60,354 nt of DNA from Arthrobacter sp. UNC362MFTsu5.1 (GTDB lineage Bacteria; Actinomycetota; Actinomycetes; Actinomycetales; Micrococcaceae). Below the pieces are notes generated by a model. The model was not told the DNA's origin. It ran no database searches and saw nothing but the letters and a program-made list of their open reading frames with translations. Positions 41,510 to 50,365 of the stretch are shown here, one piece after another (positions within the stretch are counted from its first letter, which is position 1; every line of letters begins with the position of its first letter). The DNA is taken from contig NZ_JMLE01000026.1 in assembly GCF_000685965.1 (NCBI RefSeq), forward strand, positions 1 to 60,354. Reading direction: 5' to 3'. Both the position numbers and the translations under genes were made by a program.

Positions 41510-41574
41510 TGAAGGGCCTCGTCTTTCGAATCTGTCGATAGTTTGCTCAAAGGCTGAAGCCCCAGCTTGTCTGT

Positions 41575-42240
41575 TTAGGCCATCGCGGGCGCCAGCGACC
41601 CAAGGTAGGCGTTTGCCTCCTGCAAGCCAACGACGTCGCCGTACTTGTTGTCGATGTCGAACAGGCTGGCCAGATGCGGCAGTTCGGCACGGTCGCCGAC
41701 GCCCTCTTCTACAACGACGGTGTGGAATCCATACGAGCAGGCATCAACTGCGGTGGCGCGGATACAGCCGCTGGTGGTACAGCCGACGATGATCAACGTA
41801 TCGATACCCCTCGAAACGAGGCGTGCGGCCAGGTCAGTACCGAAGAAGCAGGACGCGTATTTCTTGACCAAGAGCATTTCATTGCTTCTGCGGTCGAGCC
41901 GTTCATCCAGCTCTACCCACTCGCTCCCCTCCACCAGCCAGCTATTGGAGGGGATCTTCCGGATCCACTTGCCCGCTTCCTGCAGGTCGGTGTCGTAGGA
42001 GACGGTTGAAAAGATGACTGGAACCGCCGCGGCCCGGGCACTCTGCAGGAGTTCCTGTGTCGCCTCGATCTGGTCGTCGAGTTCTCCGGCCAGCGGCGAG
42101 CTTGTGTCGGTGAAACCCCGGATGAAGTCGACTACCAGCAGGGCCGGTCGATTCCCGAACCCGATTCTCCCGCCCAGCCCCTTTTCCTTGAATTCGGCCC
42201 GCAGCTGGTCATATTCTTCAAAGGCAGCACTCGCTGACAT
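41575..42240 (-). CDS. Isochorismatase-family cysteine amidohydrolase
   Basis: 221 residues with the catalytic triad D38 (ALLVVDF), K126 (LLVKKYAS) and C159 (TTSGCIRATA, preceded by the non-proline cis-peptide region). DIDNKYGDV near the C-terminus is shared with N-carbamoylsarcosine and maleamate amidohydrolases rather than true isochorismatases. So amide hydrolysis releasing ammonia or carbamate is likely. It lies between an ABC importer and a dioxygenase cluster, pointing to a nitrogen-containing substrate. Confidence 0.88.
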   Translation of the reverse strand: MSASAAFEEYDQLRAEFKEKGLGGRIGFGNRPALLVVDFIRGFTDTSSPLAGELDDQIEATQELLQSARAAAVPVIFSTVSYDTDLQEAGKWIRKIPSNSWLVEGSEWVELDERLDRRSNEMLLVKKYASCFFGTDLAARLVSRGIDTLIIVGCTTSGCIRATAVDACSYGFHTVVVEEGVGDRAELPHLASLFDIDNKYGDVVGLQEANAYLGSLAPAMA

Positions 42241-42303
42241 GGTTACCTCTTCCTAAAACGTTCAGATGTCAAAGATGTGACGAGAAAGCGCACGGGGCCG
42301 GCC

Positions 42304-43104
42304 CTAAGCCTTTTCACCCAGACGGCGTTCCACAGCCCAGAGCGCCAGATTTCCCGCCAGTGCGATTGCGGCGAGCAAGACGATGATGCCGTACATCGTG
42401 GGCAGGTCCAGCATGCCGTAGGCGCGCAGTGCCAGAAGGCCCAGCCCGGCCCGGGCGGCAAAGAACTCCGCGATGATCACGTTGATGAACGCAATGCTGA
42501 ATCCGATTCGGATGCCAACCATCAGTGACGGCGCCATGGCGGGGATGTATATCTTGAACACAGTCTGCAGCGGAGACAGGCTCAGGGACCGAGCCAGCTT
42601 CGGTAAGAGTGCGTTAATGGCTCGGACGCCCGCGGTCGTCGAGACGATGATGGGGAATACCGCGGCCAGGGCAGCCATGGCCGCCTGGGCTCCCACACCG
42701 ACGCCGAATATCTGGAGAAGGATGGGAAAGAAGACGACACGCGGAATGGCGAACGCGCCTGCCACTATCGGATCGAACACCGCCCCGAGAAACTTGCTCC
42801 GTCCAATGGCATAGCCCAGAGGAAAGCCGATGGTAGCAGCGATAAGAAAACCGATGGCCACCGCTTGCAGCGTTGCATCGAGGTGCCGGTAGATGGAGCC
42901 ATCGGCGAAACGTTTCCCCAGTGCCGTAACTGAGGCCGTGGGAGAAGCGATCAGATCGCTCATGGAAGACAGAAGTGCCCAGATGAGGACCAGCGCCACC
43001 AGTACTGCAGCACGCCATAGGTTGTCTTTTAGCTTCCGTGACCTCGTTGCCCCCGCGTGGGCGGTAATTTGCGGAGTTGAAGGACTTGTTAGGTCGGTGC
43101 TCAC
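42304..43104 (-). CDS. ABC transporter permease (SsuC/TauC-like), second
   Basis: 266 residues, about six membrane helices, BPD_transp_1 fold with the EAA-like loop (LPKLARSLSLSPLQTVFKIYIPAMAPSLMVGIRIG). Overlaps the other permease gene by 4 nt. Together they probably form a heterodimeric pore for a small organic compound such as a sulfonate, nitrile-derived acid, pyrimidine or other amide. Confidence 0.92.
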   Translation of the reverse strand: MSTDLTSPSTPQITAHAGATRSRKLKDNLWRAAVLVALVLIWALLSSMSDLIASPTASVTALGKRFADGSIYRHLDATLQAVAIGFLIAATIGFPLGYAIGRSKFLGAVFDPIVAGAFAIPRVVFFPILLQIFGVGVGAQAAMAALAAVFPIIVSTTAGVRAINALLPKLARSLSLSPLQTVFKIYIPAMAPSLMVGIRIGFSIAFINVIIAEFFAARAGLGLLALRAYGMLDLPTMYGIIVLLAAIALAGNLALWAVERRLGEKA

Positions 43105-43901
43105 AGCATGTCCCTTCTAATACGCTTTTCCAACCAGGTGAGGCCGCTGTTGACCAGCACACTGAGGATTATCACTACGGCGATGTAGGCCCACATGTCG
43201 GAGGTGTTGAGTTCCCGGTAGTAAAGACCGGCCCGGAAACCGATGCCCTGCGCTGCCAGAATGAATTCCATGGCCACGGTGCCGATGACGGCGTAGATGA
43301 ACCCGAGCTTGACGCCGGGGAAAATAAGCGGCGTGGCTGCGGGGAAAAGGACCTTCAGGTAATACTGGGCAGGCGAAGCACTCACAGAGTTCGCGAGCTT
43401 GTGAAGGATCGGCTTGATGGCGTTCAAGGCGACCATCGTGGTCAGCGCGATCGGGATCAGGGACATGGAGGCCGCAATCAGGATGATGGGTCCTGCATTC
43501 AGTCCCATGGCGGCAAGAAGAACCGGATAGAACAACAGCGTAGGCATTGCATATCCTGTGACGATGAACGGCTCAAGAATTCTCCCGGCAGCCGGAATCC
43601 GCCACAAGAAGACGCCGAGGGGAACCCCTAGGACAAGTCCGATGCCGAAGGCAATCACGATCGTCGTAAGGGTGCGGGCTGCGTCCAGGCCGAACTGTTC
43701 TGTCGGAATTATCGACACTAGACGCGCCAGGATCTCAGAAGGCGGCACCACGAGCGTGGGGTTTATTAGCCCAGTCCTGGTGGTGAGCTCGAGAGCGATG
43801 ATCAGGCCGGCCAGGATCACCCAACGGACGGCTGTGGCGCGCGGCAACGGCGGGTTCCTCTGCGTGGACCGGACGCGCCGGGTCTTTTCCGCAACAGTCA
43901 C
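43101..43901 (-). CDS. ABC transporter permease (SsuC/TauC-like), first
   Basis: 266 residues. N-terminal Arg-rich segment, then about six helices; the EAA loop is LHKLANSVSASPAQYYLKVLFPAATPLIFPGVKLG. Paralogue of the following gene. Both starts lie in the stop of the previous gene, giving a fully coupled SBP-ATPase-permease-permease operon. Confidence 0.92.
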   Translation of the reverse strand: MTVAEKTRRVRSTQRNPPLPRATAVRWVILAGLIIALELTTRTGLINPTLVVPPSEILARLVSIIPTEQFGLDAARTLTTIVIAFGIGLVLGVPLGVFLWRIPAAGRILEPFIVTGYAMPTLLFYPVLLAAMGLNAGPIILIAASMSLIPIALTTMVALNAIKPILHKLANSVSASPAQYYLKVLFPAATPLIFPGVKLGFIYAVIGTVAMEFILAAQGIGFRAGLYYRELNTSDMWAYIAVVIILSVLVNSGLTWLEKRIRRDML

Positions 43902-44725
43902 GCCCGCTGCGCCCCTGGGCCGAGGGTTTTTGCCGCTTCGACCTTTACAAGTGCCCAGAGATGATCTTCCAGTTCCCTGAACCGGGACAGCGCGTGGGTT
44001 CCTTCCGGTCGAGGTCGCGGCAAATCAATCGTGACCACCTCCTTGACGACGGAGGGCCGGGCGGACATGACCCAGACCTCGTCGGAGAGGTAGACGGCCT
44101 CCTGAATGTCGTGGGTAATGAAGAGGACGCGGTTGCGGGTTTTTTCCCAGATGCGCAACAACTCCCGTCCGATGAACTGCCGGGTCTGCTGATCGAGAGC
44201 GCCAAACGGTTCGTCCATAAGAAGGACGCGTGGTTCCATAGCCAGCGCCCGTGCAATAGCCACACGTTGTTTCATTCCGCCGGAGAGCTGGCCTGGACGG
44301 TGGTCTTCGAACCCGGTGAGCCCCACGAGCTCAGTCATGCGGCGCGCCTTTTCATAGCGTTCAGCTTTTGAAACGCCCTTGACTTCGAGACCGAACGCGA
44401 CGTTATCCAGCACTGTGCGCCAGTGCAGGGTGGAGTCCTCCTGGAACACCATTGCGGTATCGCGCCGTGGCCCGGTCACCGTCTCACCGTTAATTCTCAC
44501 GGTGCCCTGTGTTGGCTTGAGTAGACCGCCAACCATGTCCAGCAGAGTGCTCTTGCCGCAGCCGCTGGGACCGATGACGGAGACAAATTTTCCCTCCGGT
44601 ATGGTCCCGGAAACGTTCGCGACCGCTCGGGTGACCCCGGCGCCGGTGTCGAATGTCATGCCGATGTTGTCAAAAACGACTTCGCTGTCGTGGGCAATCG
44701 ATTGCACGGTGGGTGACTGGCTCAT
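43898..44725 (-). CDS. ABC transporter ATP-binding protein (SsuB/TauB-like)
   Basis: 275 residues with Walker A GPSGCGKST, Q-loop MVFQEDST, signature LSGGMKQRV, Walker B RVLLMDEPF and H-switch FITHDIQEAV. Single nucleotide-binding domain, two copies per transporter. Energises import by the neighbouring permeases. Confidence 0.96.
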   Translation of the reverse strand: MSQSPTVQSIAHDSEVVFDNIGMTFDTGAGVTRAVANVSGTIPEGKFVSVIGPSGCGKSTLLDMVGGLLKPTQGTVRINGETVTGPRRDTAMVFQEDSTLHWRTVLDNVAFGLEVKGVSKAERYEKARRMTELVGLTGFEDHRPGQLSGGMKQRVAIARALAMEPRVLLMDEPFGALDQQTRQFIGRELLRIWEKTRNRVLFITHDIQEAVYLSDEVWVMSARPSVVKEVVTIDLPRPRPEGTHALSRFRELEDHLWALVKVEAAKTLGPGAQRA

Positions 44726-45726
44726 GACAGGAAACTCCTCATAACGATGGCGTCCATGTTCGGGTCCTTGGTTAGCTGGCCTTGGGCTTTGCCCGCGGCC
44801 ACAACGGCAGCTAACTGCGCGTCGGTGAAGTCCAGGCTGAAGAACTGTTGCGAATTCTTGAGCGCCTCGAGTGCCACCTCGGGCTTGTACCCGATCGCCT
44901 TGCCGTACGTTGAGGCGGCCTTATTCAGATCGCTCGAGATAAGGTTCGTTGCCTTCTTGAGCGCCCGGCCCCAGCTCTTTAACGCCTCGGTATTCTCATC
45001 GATGAAAGACCCTGTGGCAACGAGGCATGTGTCGGACCAGTCCGTGACGAAGTCGCGGGAACGCCAGATAACCTTCGCCCCGCTTTCTGCGGCGATTTTC
45101 TCGGACAGCGGCGAGGCGGTCCACGCGACGTCGACGACTTTCTGCGACACAGCGGTCCAGGAATCGCTGGCTGAACCGACGCTGATCAGCTCGACATCCT
45201 TGCCGGGAATGATGCCGGCTTCCCGCAGGGTGCGTTCTGCGAAATACGACGAGTTGGAGCCGGGCGTACTCACCGCGATCTTCTTGCCTCTGACGTCCTC
45301 AATGGAATTGACCGGCGAGTCCGGCAGCGCGATGAAGTCCACCGATGCGGCAGTGTAGACGTTGCCAATTATCTTTACGTTCATCCCCTTCTCCGCGCCG
45401 ATAAAAACGGGGATCGTCGAAGAGGTGCCAAATCCTATGCCCGACTCGATTCCCCGCACCGTGTCCAGTCCTCCGGGGAACTGGATGTGCTCCAGGGTGA
45501 GTCCTTCGTCCGCGTAATAGCCCTCGGACTGTGCGATGAAGAACGGAGCAGAGTGGATCAGGCTGGCGAGGCCAGTAATAGCGACATCTCCGGAGTAGGC
45601 CGTCCCCCCTCCCACGGCACTGTTCCCTGCTGATGCGCAGCCCGTTGCGGTGCTAAGAAATATTGCCCCTCCTGCCGCGGCGGAAATCTTCAAAAACCCC
45701 CGGCGGCCAAAAGCATCCAAACTCAT
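44722..45726 (-). CDS. ABC transporter substrate-binding lipoprotein (SsuA/NMT1-like)
   Basis: 334 residues from ATG 45726 (GGGAG 6 nt upstream). Signal: FGRRGFLKISAAAGGAIFL then lipobox TGC (Cys about 32), a twin-arginine-like lipoprotein signal. The mature part is an NMT1/ThiY/SsuA-type fold: SLIHSAPFFIAQSEGYYADEGLTLE, GFGTSSTIPVFIGAEKGMNVKIIGN, VRGKKIAVSTPGSNSSYFAERTLREAGI. First gene of the importer operon. Ligand unknown. A TTCTG-N5-CAGA motif lies 80 nt upstream. Confidence 0.92.
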   Translation of the reverse strand: MSLDAFGRRGFLKISAAAGGAIFLSTATGCASAGNSAVGGGTAYSGDVAITGLASLIHSAPFFIAQSEGYYADEGLTLEHIQFPGGLDTVRGIESGIGFGTSSTIPVFIGAEKGMNVKIIGNVYTAASVDFIALPDSPVNSIEDVRGKKIAVSTPGSNSSYFAERTLREAGIIPGKDVELISVGSASDSWTAVSQKVVDVAWTASPLSEKIAAESGAKVIWRSRDFVTDWSDTCLVATGSFIDENTEALKSWGRALKKATNLISSDLNKAASTYGKAIGYKPEVALEALKNSQQFFSLDFTDAQLAAVVAAGKAQGQLTKDPNMDAIVMRSFLS

Positions 45727-46672
45727 TCGGTTCTCCCTCGTCTTTGTGTCAGATCCGTAACTCAGCAAGTGAAGCACAACACATCACTGCTGTCCAGATG
45801 TTAATTCTGTAGAGCAGAGATGTGGCAGATAGGCCGCCGGGCGGCAGTGGTGCCCCGACCACGAGTACCGCCGGCTGAGCCCAGGAAGCAACGACCCACG
45901 ACACGGGCGGTCGGCGGCTGTTGGAATCGCCGAGACGCTGCGCCGATGTCAAATTGGCGCAGCTCCGGTAGAAGCGTCAACAGACGACATCCCGAGCCCT
46001 CGTCGGACGGCGTTCCACCTATCGGCTAGGTCATGTCCGACTTTGACCCGTGTCACAGCACTGCTTGATGACAGCAATAGAACCGTCGCGTGAGAGACAG
46101 GGCAGCAAGACACTAGCGGTGAGACTTCCAAGGGAACGGTTAGTGCCTCATTGCTCAGGTCTTGCAACCGGCCGCATGCGGACTGGCGTCCGTCGCAGCT
46201 GAGCGAACAACAGCTTTGAAGAACACCCCATCTGGCAGCGTGTAGTTGGCATGTTTGCCTTTTCCGCGAGAGGCTGGGAACGCTTCCTCATTAGGAGCGG
46301 CAGCGGGAAGGCGTCGCCTTTGCCCCAGTAAGGCTGGGCATACCGCGGGCGGAAAAGCCCGAGTGGTCACGCTGGTCCGGCGTGCGGGATAGGAATCCCG
46401 AATTCAGCTTGCCCATCAAAACGCCATCAGCCGGGAAAACGTGTGTATCAGTAACCTGCGTCATGCCAAACCGGCGTTAAGAGCCGCCCCCGCCGAGCAG
46501 GTGTAGGCGATTGCATCCTTCGGGGGTTCAGCGATGGGGTCGATAGTGGCACGGTTAGGTTTTCCGGGAATGGTGGCTAAGGCGCTCGTCGCATGCAGCG
46601 GAAGCGAACGCCCCGGAGCAGGAACCGATGAGAGCCCCCGACAAAGCAGGGGCCTCATGGTTCTACTCGGGA
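45727..46672. other. Long gap without a supported gene
   Basis: 946 nt. Near the importer, TTCTG-TAGAG-CAGA (45805-45818) resembles the stronger inverted repeat before the dioxygenase. At 46632-46655 a G/C-rich hairpin with loop CGACAAAGCA follows the nitrilase stop and may terminate that operon. Otherwise I see no RNA gene, repeat or coding-like frame; it may be a degraded gene. Confidence 0.5.
46632..46655 (-). terminator. Weak hairpin downstream of the nitrilase gene
   Basis: GAGCCCC and GGGGCCTC pair with one bulged base around a roughly 10-nt loop, about 18 nt beyond the nitrilase stop. Possible terminator. Confidence 0.4.
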
Positions 46673-47602
46673 CTACACGGTCACATGGCCGTAAAATTCG
46701 ACGGAGTTCTTCGCCCTGGTGTCGACGCTGAGCGAAAAGACATCGGGACGGGCATAGTTGCCGGTGATGTCCATGTCGAGGTGGGATTCTGTTTTCTTGC
46801 GGAGTTCTACGTCGGCATACAGGATGGTTTCCTCGTCAAAAACAGGTCCGGCGAGGACGTTGCCAAGCGGGTCCACGATCATGCTTCCGCCACGCATGAC
46901 GTTCTCGCCGGTTTCGAACTCGAATTCGTAGTCGGCCGGATAGGCGTCTTTGGTGATGGTCTGGCATGCCGACAATACGAAGACACGGCCTTCGATGGCG
47001 ATGTGCACCATGGAGTGCTGCCAGCTCGGGCGGTCGTCCGCGGTCGGGGCGCAATAGATTTCCACACCTTTGGCGTACATCGCCTGCCGCAGCAGGGGCA
47101 TGTAGTTTTCCCAGCAGATGACAGTGCCGAGGCGCCCGGCCGGGCTGTCCACGACGTCCAGGGTGGAGCCATCGCCGAATCCCCAGACCAGGCGTTCCAC
47201 GGAGGTTGGCATGAGCTTGCGGTGTTTGCCAACCAGACCATCTTCGGGTGAGATCATCAGGGCGGTGCAGTAGAGGGTGTTGCCGAGTCGTTCGATGACG
47301 CCGATAACTACGAAGACGTTGAACTCGCGCGACGCGGCCGCGAGCTGGGCGACTTCCTTGCCGTCCAGAGTGATCGAAGCGGAGCAGTACTGCTCGAAGA
47401 GCTTCCGGCCGGCCGCGCTTCGGTTACCTATGGTGCTTCCAAAGGTGCTGCCCTTGGGGTAGCCGCCGACGAACGCTTCGGGGAAGACTGCGAGTTCGGC
47501 TCCTCCTTCGGCACATTGCCGGATCAGATCCACGGCCTTGTCTGCCGCCGCTTGGGCGTTGAAGGGGACGGATGCTGCTTGAACTACTGCTACTTGGGTC
47601 AT
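46673..47602 (-). CDS. Nitrilase (carbon-nitrogen hydrolase)
   Basis: Hydrolyses a nitrile to the carboxylic acid and ammonia. 309 residues with the catalytic triad E42 (FPEAFVGGYPKG), K129 (KHRKLMPT) and C163 (VICWENYMPL). The VGGYPKGSTFG and CWENYMPLLRQAMY stretches are those of true nitrilases (aliphatic or arylacetonitrilase branch), not amidases. Probably an oligomeric spiral like others. Follows the MHS transporter gene on the same strand by 41 nt, giving an uptake-plus-hydrolysis cassette. Substrate unknown. Confidence 0.93.
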   Translation of the reverse strand: MTQVAVVQAASVPFNAQAAADKAVDLIRQCAEGGAELAVFPEAFVGGYPKGSTFGSTIGNRSAAGRKLFEQYCSASITLDGKEVAQLAAASREFNVFVVIGVIERLGNTLYCTALMISPEDGLVGKHRKLMPTSVERLVWGFGDGSTLDVVDSPAGRLGTVICWENYMPLLRQAMYAKGVEIYCAPTADDRPSWQHSMVHIAIEGRVFVLSACQTITKDAYPADYEFEFETGENVMRGGSMIVDPLGNVLAGPVFDEETILYADVELRKKTESHLDMDITGNYARPDVFSLSVDTRAKNSVEFYGHVTV

Positions 47603-47643
47603 TGGTACTTACCTTTCAGATGGTCGTGATCGATGCGCCGGGG

Positions 47644-48972
47644 CTAGCCTTCGCTAATGTCTTTGTGCTTTGTCTCCGGCAGCATGATCCACAGAACGAT
47701 CAGCGCGGCGAGGGAGATGCCCGCGAGGTAGATGGCTGGCGCGACATTGTTACCGGTGGCCTTGATGAGGCTGGCCGCGACCAGGGGGCCCGGGCCAGCC
47801 AACACAGCCAGTGCGACGTTGTAGCCCAATGCGGAGCCGGTGGAGCGGATAGATGCTGGGAAAACCTCAACCAGCAGCACCACGTTCATGACGGCAGCCA
47901 TGGCTACCAGCACTCCCAGAACAACAAGCCCAAGGAGAACGACGGCGAAGATGCCGCTGTTCAGGGCAAAGAAGATCGGGACGCTCAAGATGGTCAGGCC
48001 CAGGGCTGAGAGCAACACGAGGGGGCGCCGGCCGATGCGATCGCTGAGGCTGCCCAGCAGGGGGTTGGCGACCACATAAACCGCCAGTGCAATGCCGCAG
48101 GCCGTGAGGGCCTCGACACGGGGCATGCCCACTACCCCTGACAGGTGGTTGTTCGCGTAAGTAATGAAGTAGTACAGGCTGACACCGAAGAGCGCCGAAA
48201 ATGCCAAGGTCAGGACGAACGCGCGCATCTTGACGGCCATCGGCACGGGGTCGGGCCTGAACTCTTCGCGGCGGCGGGCCATTTCCTCGTAGACCGGGGT
48301 CTCGCCGAGCCTCTGACGGATGAAGATTGCGACGACCGCCATCACCAGCGATGCGATAAACGGAACCCGCCAGCCCCATGCGGACACTTCCTGTGGCGTC
48401 AGGATGCCATTGATGGTTGCAGCCACGACTGTTCCAACAAGGAATGCCAGACCGGCGGTTGCGGTGACCAGGCTGGCGTGGAGCCCCCGCCGGTTTGCCG
48501 GGGCGCTCTCGCCCAAGTACGTGGCGGCGGTCGACCATTCACCGCCGACCATCATGCCCTGGATGCAACGCAGGATGACCACCAGGATTGGTGCCGCAAC
48601 TCCAATCGACGCGTAGGAAGGAATGACGCCGATCAGTGCCGTTGTTAGGCCCATGCCCAGCACCGTGATCACGAGGACCAGCTTGCGCCCGTGGCGGTCT
48701 CCGATCGGACCCAAGACGACGGCGCCGAGAGGCCGGGCGATGAATCCAACCGCGAAAACGGCCAACGAAGACAACACTTCGGTTGCCGGGTCGCCGGCTG
48801 GGAAGAACTGCGCACCGATCACAGCCACGAAGTACCCATAGATGGCGAAGTCGAACCATTCCATGAAGTTTCCGATCCCCACGGCCACCTGCCGCTTCCG
48901 GATGTCGGTCTTGGCCGGTTGTGGAACAGTCGGTGAAGCCTCCGGCTCCGTCAGCGCTACTGCACGTTTCAT
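47644..48972 (-). CDS. MHS-family MFS transporter (metabolite:proton symporter)
   Basis: 442 residues from ATG 48972 (AGAGGA 4 nt upstream). About 12 helices. The signature GNFMEWFDFAIYGYFV, GDRHGRKLVLVITVLGMG and the R-x-x-QG-x-x-x-GGEW motif (RCIQGMMVGGEWSTAATYL) place it with KgtP/ShiA/ProP-type carriers of organic acids. Expected to import the nitrilase substrate or a related acid. Divergent from a LysR regulator. Confidence 0.92.
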   Translation of the reverse strand: MKRAVALTEPEASPTVPQPAKTDIRKRQVAVGIGNFMEWFDFAIYGYFVAVIGAQFFPAGDPATEVLSSLAVFAVGFIARPLGAVVLGPIGDRHGRKLVLVITVLGMGLTTALIGVIPSYASIGVAAPILVVILRCIQGMMVGGEWSTAATYLGESAPANRRGLHASLVTATAGLAFLVGTVVAATINGILTPQEVSAWGWRVPFIASLVMAVVAIFIRQRLGETPVYEEMARRREEFRPDPVPMAVKMRAFVLTLAFSALFGVSLYYFITYANNHLSGVVGMPRVEALTACGIALAVYVVANPLLGSLSDRIGRRPLVLLSALGLTILSVPIFFALNSGIFAVVLLGLVVLGVLVAMAAVMNVVLLVEVFPASIRSTGSALGYNVALAVLAGPGPLVAASLIKATGNNVAPAIYLAGISLAALIVLWIMLPETKHKDISEG

Positions 48973-49049
48973 TGGTTCCTCTCCAGATAGATGGGGGCTT
49001 TCCAACAGAATCGCAGTTAGGCTGGTCACATGTACAACTAATAGTCAGG

Positions 49050-50018
49050 ATGAGCACCATTAATGAAACTAATCTCCGGAAGATTGATCTGAATCTTCTC
49101 GTGGTCTTCCATGTGCTGATGCAAGAGCGCCACGTCACACGGGCGGCAGCGAAGCTGTACATAACCCAAGGAGCCGTGAGCGCCGCCCTTGGGCGCCTAC
49201 GCCTCATATTCGAGGATCCGCTGTTTCAAAAATCACGGTCCGGTATGGTGCCGACGGCTAAGGCGCTGGCCTTAGCGCCCAGGATTGGCCAGTCCTTGAA
49301 GATGGTTTCTGATTTGGTGTTCGAAGACGAGGAATTCGATCCGACGACCTCGAACCGAACCTTCCACATCGCGATGTCCGACGATCTCGAAGCTGTATTC
49401 GTACCGAAAATCGTCACTAAAGCCATCCGCAGCAGCTGGAACGTGAAATTCGCCTTTCACCAGACCAACAGCCTGCTCTGGCAGGACGCTCTGGACGATT
49501 CACGGATGGACCTGGTGATTTGCGCGACTCCGCCACAAGTGCCTGCCGCCTACCAGCACAGCGTCCTGTTCGCATCCAGCTATTCATGCCTCTACGACGG
49601 ACGGCGAATGAAATTATCGGATCCGTTGTCCCTTGAGGACTATGCGAATTCCGGACATCTTCGCGTCTCCTACGACGCGCAACGTGGTTTCGTCGATGAG
49701 ATCCTCGAGACTCAAGGATATGAGCGCAAGGCGGTCGCATCCATCAGTCACTTTGCCGGGGCTGTCACCGTTCTGCACAACGCGGACTTGATCGCCACGA
49801 TCCCCACCTACACGGCTAAAGAATTCTCCCAAGTGGCAGGGCTGACGATGAGCCGCCCACCGATTCCGGTGCCCAGATTTACCATCTCCCTGCTCTGGGA
49901 GGTGCCAAAGGAAACGCAGCCCGAACATGCTTGGCTCAGAAAAATGGTCGAATCCTGCGCAGACCTCGACTTTCCCTCCGCCTCCGTCGCAGTCGAAGGC
50001 GCTGTCATCCGTAAGTGA
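49050..50018 (+). CDS. LysR-family regulator of the nitrilase cassette
   Basis: 322 residues from ATG 49050, chosen because a NodD/LinR-like HTH follows at once (LRKIDLNLLVVFHVLMQERHVTRAAAKLYITQGAVSAALGRLR). Effector domain complete. The 77-nt divergent gap to the MHS transporter leaves room only for a shared regulatory site, so it most likely controls the transporter and nitrilase. Co-inducer unknown. Confidence 0.9.
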   Translation: MSTINETNLRKIDLNLLVVFHVLMQERHVTRAAAKLYITQGAVSAALGRLRLIFEDPLFQKSRSGMVPTAKALALAPRIGQSLKMVSDLVFEDEEFDPTTSNRTFHIAMSDDLEAVFVPKIVTKAIRSSWNVKFAFHQTNSLLWQDALDDSRMDLVICATPPQVPAAYQHSVLFASSYSCLYDGRRMKLSDPLSLEDYANSGHLRVSYDAQRGFVDEILETQGYERKAVASISHFAGAVTVLHNADLIATIPTYTAKEFSQVAGLTMSRPPIPVPRFTISLLWEVPKETQPEHAWLRKMVESCADLDFPSASVAVEGAVIRK

Positions 50019-50365
50019 CCGGGTCGCTCAGCCCTGCAGCCGTGTCGGCCCTGGCACGGGGATTCTGTGGCCGGCGGTGATTTGGCTGGTGACGGGCTTG
50101 CAGGAGAGGGGCCCTGCCCCGGCTTCGGGACCGCTTGATGCGGCGAGAGCGGCAGAGGCTCATCTCCTGCAGGCTCCGTCGGCCTGTCCCCCGTCTTGGA
50201 AGAATCGGATAGGCCCCCCACCGAACCTACGAGCCTCGCGGTGGAAAGGCGCTTACCTGCCCGGCAGCGGCAAACACCAAGGACCCGTCCGTTGGGCTTG
50301 GTTCCTGCTAGAGGGCAGCCGAAAAGGACCATTTGTACTGGCCGGCTCTATTGCTTAGAGGCAGG
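50019..50365. other. Gap between convergent regulators
   Basis: 347 nt between the stops of the LysR and LacI genes. It is GC-rich, with no coding-like frame, RNA gene or strong terminator hairpin that I can see. Confidence 0.5.

Noticed and set aside
46155..46370. 71-codon minus-strand frame in the 946-nt gap
   Set aside because: No ribosome site and no recognisable motif; could be a relic, but not supportable as a gene.
49014..49041. TTAG...CTAA inverted repeat between the MHS transporter and LysR genes
   Set aside because: Arms of only 4 bp, expected by chance; not listed as an operator.
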